A stretch of DNA of 21,812 nucleotides from Thermodesulfovibrionales bacterium (GCA_022865525.1 JALHSV010000038.1:1-21812), one strand, 5' to 3'; counted from the first letter of the stretch, positions 5,702 through 12,198 are shown. A program made the numbers and translations. The notes: generated by a model from the sequence alone, not told the origin.

Positions 5702-5907
5702 ATGAAAAGACAAAAATGGAGATGGTACCGCAGCGGGACCATTTTAAATATATCTTAGATATAGATGAAATCCTTATGGAACTCAACCAGATTAACAACA
5801 TCATTGCCGACTTGCTCCCAAAAACAGATAAGGAAAGTGAATGGCTCTTATGTTTATTGCGACAGCGCAAACGGGCATTAGAATTTCAACGGGAGGTATT
5901 ATTATGA
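5698..5907 (+). CDS. Small helical protein
   Basis: 69 residues, almost wholly helical with Leu/Ile heptad spacing (FKYILDIDEILMELNQINNI, then IADLLPKTDKESEWLLCLLRQRKRALEF in the second half). The two helices separated by the Leu-Leu-Pro turn suggest a helical hairpin that could dimerise. GGAGGGATGAGG upstream. No family recognised. Confidence 0.55.
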   Translation: MNEKTKMEMVPQRDHFKYILDIDEILMELNQINNIIADLLPKTDKESEWLLCLLRQRKRALEFQREVLL

Positions 5908-5990
5908 ACTTTCTGGAATGGCTCGGGGACTGGCTCCTCGACTTCCTGGAATGGGTGGTCTATCCCCCCCCGAAAAAAATCAATATATAA
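5904..5990 (+). CDS. Amphipathic micro-peptide
   Basis: 28 residues with alternating Trp/Leu and acidic residues (MNFLEWLGDWLLDFLEWVVY) then Pro-Pro-Pro-Lys-Lys. The first 20 residues form a strongly amphipathic helix likely to lie on a membrane. GGGAGGT upstream; ATGA overlap with previous gene. The GGAGGTATTATTATGA start context is nearly repeated 119 bases on. Confidence 0.4.
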   Translation: MNFLEWLGDWLLDFLEWVVYPPPKKINI

Positions 5991-6022
5991 GTTTTTTAAA
6001 TATATAAAAGGAAGGTATTATT

Positions 6023-6178
6023 ATGAGCGAAACAATTGAAGATTTAAAATTACGATTAGAAAATTATGGCAGGATGTATAAAACGGCATTATGTGAGATC
6101 AGAAGGCTTAAAGCAGAAAATGAAGAATTGAAAATACTATTCATGAGCGAAAAAGAAAAGAAGGAGTATAATCAATGA
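6023..6178 (+). CDS. Small coiled-coil protein
   Basis: 51 residues with a clear heptad pattern (IEDLKLRLENYGRMY, then LCEIRRLKAENEELKILF), predicted coiled-coil dimer. AAAAGGAAGG is upstream. Preceded by a short gap (5991-6022) with six T and AT boxes, so transcription may end or restart here. Role unknown. Confidence 0.6.
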   Translation: MSETIEDLKLRLENYGRMYKTALCEIRRLKAENEELKILFMSEKEKKEYNQ

Positions 6179-6288
6179 AGTGTCCCTATTGTGGTGAGGA
6201 ATTAGAGTTACTTAAATATCGTTTCGATTATTATAAAATTGTTTGTCGCAAATGTGGGAAATGGTGGGAAGAGGAGTTGAAGAAATGA
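6175..6288 (+). CDS. Zinc-ribbon mini-protein
   Basis: 37 residues: CPYCG (3-7) and CRKCG (24-28), a textbook zinc ribbon with a 17-residue spacer, ending WWEEELKK. ATGA overlaps on both sides. Similar ribbons occur in transcription factors and small nucleic-acid binding proteins; this one is only the ribbon. Confidence 0.65.
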   Translation: MKCPYCGEELELLKYRFDYYKIVCRKCGKWWEEELKK

Positions 6289-6419
6289 GTGAAAATATTT
6301 GGTGTGATGTGTGTGGGGATAAGTGTTATATTGGAGATATAACTCATATCGATGGATGGAATCTATGTCCAGATTGTGTAGATAATTGGTCAGATGAATT
6401 AAATCATGCGGAGGGCTGA
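6285..6419 (+). CDS. Zinc-ribbon mini-protein
   Basis: 44 residues: CDVCG (7-11), Cys14 and CPDC (28-31), a zinc ribbon with a His21 nearby; acidic overall. Coupled by ATGA to the preceding ribbon gene. Together they may be a diverged pair. Confidence 0.65.
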   Translation: MSENIWCDVCGDKCYIGDITHIDGWNLCPDCVDNWSDELNHAEG

Positions 6420-6422
6420 GCC

Positions 6423-6665
6423 ATGAGTGAATTAAAAATATGGGTCTTTTCTGTAAAAGAATCCGATTATGATTATGATGTCGATGGAATTGTGATCACA
6501 GATTCGGAAGAAAAAGCATGGAAAATATTCATTGAAGATCATCTTAATCCATATACTGGGAAATTTAATGAATATGGGGATGAAGAATATTATTCCAAAG
6601 ATAATTGGAATATAAGAGTGGAAGAATTAAAAGAATATAGTCACTGGAATTCAAATAATGGATAA
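6423..6665 (+). CDS. Unknown acidic protein, last early gene
   Basis: The protein is mixed alpha/beta: ELKIWVFSVKESDYDYDVDG looks like an opening strand pair, followed by ITDSEEKAWKIFIEDHL (helix). Strongly acidic, with aromatic residues throughout. Start context GGAGGGCTGAGCC matches that of mini-protein 3. Length is 80 residues. A hairpin/oligo-T terminator follows within 20 bases, marking the end of the early operon. No family recognised. Confidence 0.6.
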   Translation: MSELKIWVFSVKESDYDYDVDGIVITDSEEKAWKIFIEDHLNPYTGKFNEYGDEEYYSKDNWNIRVEELKEYSHWNSNNG

Positions 6666-6682
6666 TATAAATAAAATAATTT

Positions 6683-6706
6683 ATGGGAAAGAATACCCAT
6701 TTTTTT
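6683..6706 (+). terminator. Hairpin plus T7, end of early operon
   Basis: ATGGG (6683-6687) pairs with CCCAT (6696-6700) across an 8-base loop and runs into seven T (6700-6706). The stem is short, but archaeal terminators depend mainly on the T-run. Position directly after the last early gene supports it. Confidence 0.5.
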
Positions 6707-6732
6707 AGATTCTATTTTGTGGGAATTTCTTC

Positions 6733-6752
6733 AGACACAAACGTTTATGTCT
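6733..6752. promoter_or_regulatory. 20-bp near-palindrome
   Basis: AGACA-x-AAACGTTT-x-TGTCT, symmetric except for one base pair on each side (C opposite A). The outer AGACA/TGTCT half-sites match the AGACAT half of the repeats 40 bases downstream, suggesting the same protein may bind. Confidence 0.5.
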
Positions 6753-6793
6753 AAACTCTCTAACTCCTTTTTTTCTTCTTATCTCTTAGGAAA

Positions 6794-6823
6794 ATGTATA
6801 GACATAATGTATAGACATTTTGT
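6794..6823. repeat. Tandem operator-like repeats
   Basis: ATGTATAGACAT at 6794-6805 and again at 6807-6818, a 13-bp period. Each unit is a hyphenated palindrome (ATGT....ACAT). The second copy continues as ATGTATAGACATTTTGT (6807-6823), a 17-base string found again exactly at 7051-7067. A weaker copy (GTATGGACATTTT) starts at about 6838. Confidence 0.65.
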
Positions 6824-6936
6824 TTTCTTGCAAAGGGGTATGGACATTTTTCATGATCTCAAAACTAACCGTTTACAAGATACATACTTACACATACATA
6901 TACATATAATATCCTAGTCCTCTAGGAGGGTGTAAG

Positions 6937-6944
6937 TATATAAA
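6937..6944 (+). promoter_or_regulatory. Possible TATA box
   Basis: TATATAAA, followed by GG, fits an archaeal TATA element. A transcript from it would start near 6970 and have over 200 bases before the next gene. Weak evidence: AT boxes are common in this region. Confidence 0.25.
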
Positions 6945-7048
6945 GGTATACAGAGTGATGGTTTAGTAGAATAGTAGATTAAAAGAGCTGTAGGAAGAAT
7001 TAAAATTTAGATGAATTTTTGATTGCCAAATGGAAGATCATGGTTTTG

Positions 7049-7077
7049 AAATGTATAGACATTTTGTCTATACATTT
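7049..7077. promoter_or_regulatory. 12-bp perfect inverted repeat
   Basis: AAATGTATAGAC (7049-7060), a 5-base spacer ATTTT, then GTCTATACATTT (7066-7077), running into further T (to 7080). The arms are the same motif as the tandem repeats at 6794-6823, so an operator is more likely than a simple terminator, though the structure could serve as both. Confidence 0.6.
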
Positions 7078-7150
7078 TTTCCTTTAAATACTTTTGTGGG
7101 CAGAAATCAATTCTGTCTAATAATTATACATACTACTATAAACTATTTAT

Positions 7151-7194
7151 TGAATACATATTCATATAAACTAGTAATGAATATATATTCATAT
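7151..7194 (+). promoter_or_regulatory. Duplicated AT palindrome / late promoter
   Basis: TGAATACATATTCATAT (7151-7167) and TGAATATATATTCATAT (7178-7194) differ at one base and start 27 bases apart. The second contains a perfect 16-bp palindrome (7177-7192). CATATAAA at 7163-7170 sits about 23-30 bases before ATG 7193, right for the TATA box of a leaderless archaeal transcript. One repeat overlaps the start codon, as a repressor site might. Confidence 0.45.
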
Positions 7195-7678
7195 GGGTGT
7201 TTCCTTGAAATTTTCCGATCATCATCTTCAGAGATGTTTAGAGGTACTCAAGGAGATTAACCAAGGCATACCTGGAATAGACTTAGCGAAAAAACATAAA
7301 GTCAAACCAGGGACGATCTCCAAATGGAAGAACAAAGCAAATAAATATCTCACATCCATTCAAGGATCACCGATTTCCAAAACAAAGGAAATTAAGGAAA
7401 TAAAAAACAAAACCGTTAATACTTCCCACACATCATTTTTAGTCACATCCACGAATACCCCGCCTGGGGGGGACATCCCAGGCATTTTAAAACTTACCGA
7501 GGAAATCCTAGAAGACGCCTTAGTGCGGGTTCTACAACAAGACCCTGCGAAAGCCTTAGGTCCGGCCTTAGCCTTTTTAGATAAGAAGAAATCGTTGTCG
7601 ATTAATGATGATGATACCCAACAAACCGAGGATCAGAAAACATATTATAATGAGGTCTTAAAGAATGTCTATTCCTGA
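7193..7678 (+). CDS. Small terminase subunit-like HTH protein
   Basis: 161 residues. Residues about 14-50 form a helix-turn-helix (LEVLKEINQGIPGIDLAKKH, then V-K-P-G-T-I-S-K-W), a Trp-ending recognition helix as in many small terminase and transposase-like HTH domains. A Lys/Ser/Thr linker (about 57-90) leads to a helical C-terminal part (ILKLTEEILEDALVRVLQQD, then PAKALGPALAFLDKKK) that could oligomerise. Position two genes before the large terminase, with that protein recognised, supports a packaging role: recognising viral DNA and feeding it to the motor. No ribosome site precedes ATG 7193; the promoter layout suggests a leaderless mRNA. It could alternatively be a late-gene regulator. Confidence 0.6.
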   Translation: MGVSLKFSDHHLQRCLEVLKEINQGIPGIDLAKKHKVKPGTISKWKNKANKYLTSIQGSPISKTKEIKEIKNKTVNTSHTSFLVTSTNTPPGGDIPGILKLTEEILEDALVRVLQQDPAKALGPALAFLDKKKSLSINDDDTQQTEDQKTYYNEVLKNVYS

Positions 7679-7802
7679 GAATAATTATTCTACTGAAAAC
7701 GCATTGGAATGGCTCATCGAAAATCAAGATCACATTGAGAGTTCTGGGTATGATGTAAAAACCCACACATTTGAATTTAAGATAATATGGGAGGGTAAAT
7801 AA
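7665..7802 (+). CDS. Small unknown protein between terminase genes
   Basis: 45 residues: MSIPENNYSTENALEWL, an acidic helix, then a strand (THTFEFKIIWEGK). Overlaps the end of the previous gene by 14 bases; GAGGTC lies about 13 bases upstream. Its stop joins the large terminase start (TAATG) and its last codons carry GGGAGGG, the terminase ribosome site, so it is probably translated. No family. Confidence 0.5.
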   Translation: MSIPENNYSTENALEWLIENQDHIESSGYDVKTHTFEFKIIWEGK

Positions 7803-9268
7803 TGTCTATCAGTGATGACCTCACTATTTTTGATATTCAACCCTTTCCCCTCATGCCGCGGTTTAAGCAGGTCTCACTTGATGTCATCAAATTTATTATG
7901 CTTCTCCCTTACCCACGGAATTTTGATATATATTGTGTGTTTTGTGGGATTACTCTCAAGCCGTGGCAACGCCAAGAATGTCTGAATATGATAGAGAAGG
8001 ATGAATACCTGCTCAATTGGGGACGTGGAATGTCTAAAACAATTCTCATGTCGTTAGTGACGGTGTTTGATGCCCTCTGTGCGCTCAAGACGTGTTATAT
8101 TGTCCCCCGAACAGATGAGCTCGTCCAGCCCATTGAATATTTTAATGCCAACCCATTTGTCGATTTGAATCCCTATAAGAAGTATGGGGATAAGGTAATC
8201 TGGATTGAGAAAGCGCGCTGGTTTCGGGTGATGGGACGGTCCATGATCAAGATCACCAACATGGATGATAAAGGCTATAATGTCAGCAGTGGTCGTTTCT
8301 CCCGGATTAAATATGATGAGTGCGCTCTGTTGATGTACTATGCCAAAGAAGTGGAACTCTTGAATAAGGGAGATGGGATGTTACGGGCCATGCCTTACCC
8401 ACGGAAATCATGGTCATCGACTCCTTTAATAGGGTCGCATTTCGTGACGATGATGGAAGATAAGAAAGAACACTTCCCAGAGGAATATAGTTGGCGGAAT
8501 TTTGAAAACACCCCGGATAACTTCCTTACTAATACCCCAGACAAATTACGGATAATCGAACGCGAACGGGAAAACGCTCGACGGATGGGCATTCTATATG
8601 CTTGGGAAACAGAGAACTTAGCCATTCCACAGACCGCTTCTGGAGCTGCCTTTAAGAACTATATTGCGGAAGACTTTCAAACTTTTGTGGTCCAGAACCA
8701 TTCCCGGATTGGGTTTGATTTCCATGGGTATCGATATGGCCATATCTGGGTCGCGTTAGGGTTTAATTCTGCACAATATGAATCGGATGTGTGGGTCATT
8801 GCCGAAGGCCAAGAGAAATATGAAGAGAATGCGAATGCGGATGAGTCCATGCTTTTTCTGACCGAACCCTATTTTGATTGCGAACTCTATGGAGAAGGAG
8901 ATACTGAGAATATGATTAACGGGCCCTTCTTAAAAGCGGGTCAAACATGGGGGATGGAACCGGTCAACATCATGGGGCAAGAGAAATATAACTTGGAAGC
9001 GAATATGCTGAATTTCACCTGGCATGTCGATCGGAAGAAAACCCCTAATTTTTATATCGATTTTACTGAGGCCGAATGGGCCGATCAGAATAAATTTAGT
9101 TTACATAAAGAAGCGAGTGGCAGGAAATTCAGGAATCATTATATAGATGCGGCAATGGTGGCCTTACCGAAAGCGAGGGGTAGGAATATCTATATCCCAA
9201 ATCGAAGACTCAATATACAATCATTTATAGAGCAAGATCGCAAGGCACATGCTACACGGAGATATTAA
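7802..9268 (+). CDS. terL: Large terminase subunit (packaging ATPase-nuclease)
   Basis: 488 residues, normal for the family. The ATPase half has Walker A at residues 72-80 (NWGRGMSKT; K79, T80), Walker B with D172-E173 in RIKYDECALL, and a coupling motif SSTP (205-208). The RNase H-like nuclease half has the first metal-binding Asp in IGFDFHGY (D306), an acidic strand VWVIAEG (E335), acidic residues at D359/E361, and the last Asp in NHYIDAAMVA (D449). The enzyme pumps DNA into proheads and cuts it, working at the portal encoded downstream. A basic C-terminus (KAHATRRY) may touch the portal or DNA. CPxC-like Cys45/Cys48 near the N-terminus is an oddity. Ribosome site GGGAGGG. Confidence 0.93.
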   Translation: MSISDDLTIFDIQPFPLMPRFKQVSLDVIKFIMLLPYPRNFDIYCVFCGITLKPWQRQECLNMIEKDEYLLNWGRGMSKTILMSLVTVFDALCALKTCYIVPRTDELVQPIEYFNANPFVDLNPYKKYGDKVIWIEKARWFRVMGRSMIKITNMDDKGYNVSSGRFSRIKYDECALLMYYAKEVELLNKGDGMLRAMPYPRKSWSSTPLIGSHFVTMMEDKKEHFPEEYSWRNFENTPDNFLTNTPDKLRIIERERENARRMGILYAWETENLAIPQTASGAAFKNYIAEDFQTFVVQNHSRIGFDFHGYRYGHIWVALGFNSAQYESDVWVIAEGQEKYEENANADESMLFLTEPYFDCELYGEGDTENMINGPFLKAGQTWGMEPVNIMGQEKYNLEANMLNFTWHVDRKKTPNFYIDFTEAEWADQNKFSLHKEASGRKFRNHYIDAAMVALPKARGRNIYIPNRRLNIQSFIEQDRKAHATRRY

Positions 9269-9283
9269 AGGTGGTGATAAATT

Positions 9284-9409
9284 ATGGCTAAAAAGAAACC
9301 AGCATTAACTTATAAAAAATTAAACACCCGAGTAAAGAAAGAAATGAAGATGAAAAGAGGACCAAAAACCCAAGCGAAAAATGCAGCATGGCTAAGGAAA
9401 TTTAAATAA
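9284..9409 (+). CDS. Small very basic protein
   Basis: 41 residues with about 17 Lys/Arg (KLNTRVKKEMKMKRGPKTQ in the middle), no acidic cluster; likely binds DNA or RNA. AAGGTGGTG ribosome site at 9269-9277. Sits between terminase and portal and is followed by an oligo-T. It may assist packaging or be a virion DNA-binding peptide; no family recognised. Confidence 0.55.
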   Translation: MAKKKPALTYKKLNTRVKKEMKMKRGPKTQAKNAAWLRKFK

Positions 9410-9417
9410 TTTTTTTT
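9410..9417 (+). terminator. Oligo-T tract (T8)
   Basis: Eight T starting at the base after the stop codon, followed by the portal ribosome site. Archaeal RNA polymerase can terminate at such tracts without a hairpin. Confidence 0.35.
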
Positions 9418-9437
9418 AATATTAAGGAGAAACAATC

Positions 9438-10763
9438 ATGTCAGACATAACTAAACCATATTTAGGGGGAGCCCACCAGCACTATCTCTATGGAGATATC
9501 TATCCCTCCAATACATCTTACTCCGATCCCATGAATACGAAATTGTTTTACGATATGTACTATCGGAATGAATTCGTCCAAATTATGTGCGATTGGATGG
9601 TAGCGGAAGCCCTCAGAAACTGGATTAAATTCATTGAAGATAGTGAACCAATTTATGGTACTAAATTTGGTGAACCTTATACCTTTAAAGGGTATGAATT
9701 TGTAGATGAAGAAACCGGGAAGACTACTACCTTAACCCCATTTCTCGAATATATCCAATGGAATGATGTGCCCGTAAATTTGAAAACAGGGATATCATGG
9801 AGTCGGGTGTATAATGAAGGGAGTCTCTTAGTCTTTCTTGATTCGGATGAAGATCTCCAAAAACAATCCGAAAAGGATGAAACTACTATTGAATGGAAAG
9901 CCAACCACGATAAACAAGGATATACCCGCTTTACGGTCTTTCAACCGATTGCTGTTGGAACGGGAACGGGTTTTTCAGTGGAAGAGGCTAATGATGATGG
10001 GACGGTGAAAATCTGGAAAGTCGCTCTCCACACGAAACACATGAAAACCGCGAAGACCTTTCTCATTGATGCGGATCGGTGTCTTCACCTTCTTTGGAAG
10101 AAACGGGAAAACGGGTGGGGGGCTTGTAGTCGTGTCTTACCCTTGATTCCCTTTGCCAAGATGGAAGAACAGACCTTTCAGAAACTCACCAAACGAGCCC
10201 ATGACATCGCGGGAGGTATCCTTCATTTTGATGGGATTGCCTCCGAAGCCGAGCAAATCGCCCTTGATACTGATATGGGGGGAGATCTCACCTCGGTGGA
10301 TCGGATCTTTACTAAAGGGGGGCGAACGGTAGAATATAAGACCCCTGATCTCAAGGCAGCGGGAGAATTCTCAACTATCTTTGAAATGTATAGTAAGAAA
10401 CTCTGTCGTTTTATGCGCATCTCCCAACTCGTTTTAGATGGGGAGCATACGGGGGCGAGTTTAGGGGGAAATGATAATGCTGAGACGATGAATAGTTACA
10501 CGGAAATTTACGAGATTCAAGAGCATTATAGGAATTATCTCGAAAAAGTTTTTTATAAATTAGGCAAGAAAAATACATCCTTCATCTATAGGGAAATATT
10601 ACCCGAAGAGATGCGCGTGGATGAACAAATGCAACAGGAGCAATTTGACCATGAAAACGAACAGTTTGGAGAAACTGCACAGTCTGCTGACGGAGTGGAT
10701 AAACGAAACTCGGGATCAGGCGGCAATGCTACTTCTTCCAAAAATAACGAACAAACTCGATGA
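9438..10763 (+). CDS. Portal protein
   Basis: 441 residues, in portal size range and directly after the terminase. N-terminal region has a conserved-looking FVQIMCDWMVAEALRNWIKF segment; residues about 240-390 (TFQKLTKRAHDIAGGILHFD, then a loop, GGRTVEYKTP, SKKLCRFMRISQLVLDGE, ASLGGNDNAETMNSY) resemble DUF1073-type portal proteins, in which such helices build the DNA channel and the final helix (EIQEHYRNYLEKVFYKL) the wing/crown. The portal ring is the site of DNA entry and head-tail joining. The last 45 residues are Gln/Glu/Ser/Gly-rich low complexity and overlap a second gene. Ribosome site AAGGAGAAA. Confidence 0.8.
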   Translation: MSDITKPYLGGAHQHYLYGDIYPSNTSYSDPMNTKLFYDMYYRNEFVQIMCDWMVAEALRNWIKFIEDSEPIYGTKFGEPYTFKGYEFVDEETGKTTTLTPFLEYIQWNDVPVNLKTGISWSRVYNEGSLLVFLDSDEDLQKQSEKDETTIEWKANHDKQGYTRFTVFQPIAVGTGTGFSVEEANDDGTVKIWKVALHTKHMKTAKTFLIDADRCLHLLWKKRENGWGACSRVLPLIPFAKMEEQTFQKLTKRAHDIAGGILHFDGIASEAEQIALDTDMGGDLTSVDRIFTKGGRTVEYKTPDLKAAGEFSTIFEMYSKKLCRFMRISQLVLDGEHTGASLGGNDNAETMNSYTEIYEIQEHYRNYLEKVFYKLGKKNTSFIYREILPEEMRVDEQMQQEQFDHENEQFGETAQSADGVDKRNSGSGGNATSSKNNEQTR

Positions 10764-10833
10764 GCGTGAGATCACGCAATTGAAGAAAAAAATAGAGGAA
10801 TATGAAAATGATAAACGAATATCAAATGACTGA
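10651..10833 (+). CDS. Overlapping coiled-coil protein within portal 3' end
   Basis: 60 residues from ATG 10651, read in a different frame from the portal for 113 bases, then continuing 70 bases past its stop. AGGAG at 10636-10640 is well placed. The product is a clean amphipathic helix pair (LEKLHSLLTEWINETRD, then EITQLKKKIEEYEND), better structured than the low-complexity portal tail encoded by the same bases. A longer start at 10621 lacks a ribosome site. Function unknown; possibly an assembly helper for the portal or prohead. Confidence 0.55.
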   Translation: MKTNSLEKLHSLLTEWINETRDQAAMLLLPKITNKLDEREITQLKKKIEEYENDKRISND

Positions 10834-10987
10834 ATTTTTAAAAAAATTAAGTAAATACCTTGAAGAGGGTTATGCACTTATATTTCATAAAGATTCATGG
10901 ATGTTGACTGAAGAGAATAATATATTAGCGGAATTTGAAATAACAAGAAGCCAACCAACATGTGCGAAGGAAGATAAAGATGAGTGA
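10808..10987 (+). CDS. Small unknown protein
   Basis: 59 residues from ATG 10808 (AGAGGA ends 9 bases upstream; ATG 10802 would be too close to it). A helix (TEFLKKLSKYLEEGYALIF) then strands (KDSWMLTEENNILAEFEI). Overlaps both neighbours. It resembles a small alpha/beta hypothetical protein; no family recognised. Confidence 0.5.
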   Translation: MINEYQMTEFLKKLSKYLEEGYALIFHKDSWMLTEENNILAEFEITRSQPTCAKEDKDE

Positions 10988-11450
10988 ACCAAATCCTAAA
11001 ATTGAATTGGATAAGTCTGGACTAGAATTACCCCCTCCAACAGTAGAGAAACCTCGTGATGAGAAGGGTAAATTTCAACCCACAACCATCCAGAAAATTT
11101 CCCCCGAACCCCCTCTCGAACCCGTAAAGAAGCCGATCGGTGAAAAAAAAGACCCATTGTTGGATCAAATCGAAGCAGATTATTGGAAGTCTTTAAAAGG
11201 TAAAGTTGATCCTAAGGAATTAGAGGGTTTAGATCAACAACAACGCATAAAAATGTTGTTAATACTATCTAATACCACAATCATTAAAAAAAGCAAGGAA
11301 GCACTCGATCCCACCCAAGCACCGCCACCCACGCCCGAAGTTCATATTCCTACACTCTTGGAACGAAACAAAGCCTCTGAGTTTAGAGCTGATATTCGAA
11401 ATAAGACATCTTACTTAGATATTGCAGACAAACTCCGAGGTAAAAAATAA
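10980..11450 (+). CDS. Pro-rich, charged protein; scaffold candidate
   Basis: 156 residues from ATG 10980, which follows GAAGGA; an upstream in-frame GTG at 10962 is less likely. First 60 residues are low-complexity Pro/Lys/Glu (LPPPTVEKP, EPPLEPVKKP), then a helical middle (LLDQIEADYWKSLKGKVD, then LEGLDQQQRIKMLLILS), a second Pro-rich linker (QAPPPTPEV), and a basic helical end (YLDIADKLRGKK). Extended, helical, basic C-terminus and location between portal and capsid gene fit a scaffolding or head-assembly protein, but no sequence motif proves it. No capsid protease gene is seen nearby. Confidence 0.6.
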   Translation: MSEPNPKIELDKSGLELPPPTVEKPRDEKGKFQPTTIQKISPEPPLEPVKKPIGEKKDPLLDQIEADYWKSLKGKVDPKELEGLDQQQRIKMLLILSNTTIIKKSKEALDPTQAPPPTPEVHIPTLLERNKASEFRADIRNKTSYLDIADKLRGKK

Positions 11451-11728
11451 TGTTTGGGCGTGGATGTCAATTCCGACATCAGAATCTAAAACCCGCTGGG
11501 ATGTACAAACGAGACAAATACGGACAAATCGCCAGACATAAAGATGGGGAACGGATTCTTCTTCAAGAAGAGGATACATGGGCGTGTCCCTATTGCCGAT
11601 TGCTTTTTTTAAAACCAAACAGAAAAATTAGAAGAGAAGTAGAAAAAAAACATGGCAAGCTCAATAACCGAACAAATCCCAAGATTTTACGTCGACACCC
11701 TAACAACCACACCCGTACTGTTAAATAA
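11450..11728 (+). CDS. Basic zinc-finger-like protein in head cluster
   Basis: 92 residues, TAATG-coupled to the previous gene. CPYC (46-49) followed after about 18 residues by His, and further His near the end, could give a C2H2 or C2HC metal site; Cys6 and His10 are also available. Strongly basic (KPNRKIRREVEKKHGKLNN). The last 77 bases overlap the next gene, which suggests either a genuine overlap or that the tail is expendable. Nucleic-acid binding is plausible; role in the head cluster unknown. Confidence 0.55.
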   Translation: MFGRGCQFRHQNLKPAGMYKRDKYGQIARHKDGERILLQEEDTWACPYCRLLFLKPNRKIRREVEKKHGKLNNRTNPKILRRHPNNHTRTVK

Positions 11729-12185
11729 TGCACAGGAAGGCGTCGATTATATCTTGATGAGATTGAAAACCGAAGCCGCAACCATCGCTATCCGTGATAT
11801 CGTCATGATAACTGTGGATGATTTAACAGAAGTGGATCTCCCTGGAGCCGAAGCAATCTTTTACGGCATTGTTCCAGATTCCGCTTTTAACCGAAAACAA
11901 GTAGAAGATAACAATAACGCAGATTGGACATACGATCTCCTCTTTGCCGATGTAGCAGAGATTGATGTAATGTTTCCCATTACCGCAATCATTTGTAGTG
12001 TGGAAATTGCTGAAAATAATGCATTAACCGCCAACTCACCATTGAAGGTAACTACAGCAGGACATTTTGGCCTTGCAGCCGCCGCCGATGATTATGCTGC
12101 TCGATCACTGGCAATAGTAGCCACAGGAACAGGAACGCAGATTATAGCCGCAGTGCTATATGGATATGGATGTATCATTAATTAA
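11652..12185 (+). CDS. Capsid decoration/stabilising-like protein
   Basis: 177 residues, beta-rich, immediately before the major capsid gene. The C-terminal part (ANSPLKVTTAGHFGLAA, AARSLAIVATGTGTQIIAAV, ending LYG) resembles the DUF2190-like small head proteins that bind the outer capsid surface; the first part (VLLNNAQEGVDYILM, then IRDIVMITVDDLTEVDL) is compatible. Such proteins trimerise on the capsid and stiffen it. Ribosome site is weak (AGAAG), so expression may rely on coupling with the upstream gene. Call is by position and pattern. Confidence 0.6.
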   Translation: MASSITEQIPRFYVDTLTTTPVLLNNAQEGVDYILMRLKTEAATIAIRDIVMITVDDLTEVDLPGAEAIFYGIVPDSAFNRKQVEDNNNADWTYDLLFADVAEIDVMFPITAIICSVEIAENNALTANSPLKVTTAGHFGLAAAADDYAARSLAIVATGTGTQIIAAVLYGYGCIIN

Positions 12186-12198
12186 GGGATGAACTAAC

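Larger units (their letters stand above)
6666..7192. promoter_or_regulatory. Non-coding early/late switch region
   Basis: About 530 AT-rich bases without a credible gene, between the early operon and the packaging/structural genes. It contains, in order: the terminator hairpin, a 20-bp near-palindrome (6733-6752), tandem copies of a 12-bp hyphenated palindrome (6794-6823) and an imperfect copy (about 6838-6850), a CA/TA-rich tract (about 6890-6911), a small hairpin (TCCTAG/CTAGGA, 6912-6927), a TATA-like box (6937-6944), a 12-bp perfect inverted repeat (7049-7077), and duplicated AT palindromes before the next gene. It may also hold a replication origin. Confidence 0.6.

Noticed and set aside
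6717..6917. 66-residue open frame in the switch region
   Set aside because: It covers the palindromes and tandem repeats, has no ribosome site and encodes an unlikely His/Ile-rich end. The DNA pattern explains it better.
6794..7077. Possible CRISPR array
   Set aside because: Copies are only 12-17 bases, irregularly spaced, and palindromic; there are no unique spacers of regular length.
7030..7260. 76-residue open frame, + strand
   Set aside because: It spans the 12-bp inverted repeat and the late promoter and overlaps the HTH gene in another frame; no ribosome site.
10962..10979. GTG start for the Pro-rich protein
   Set aside because: The extra codons overlap the GAAGGA site that best serves ATG 10980.
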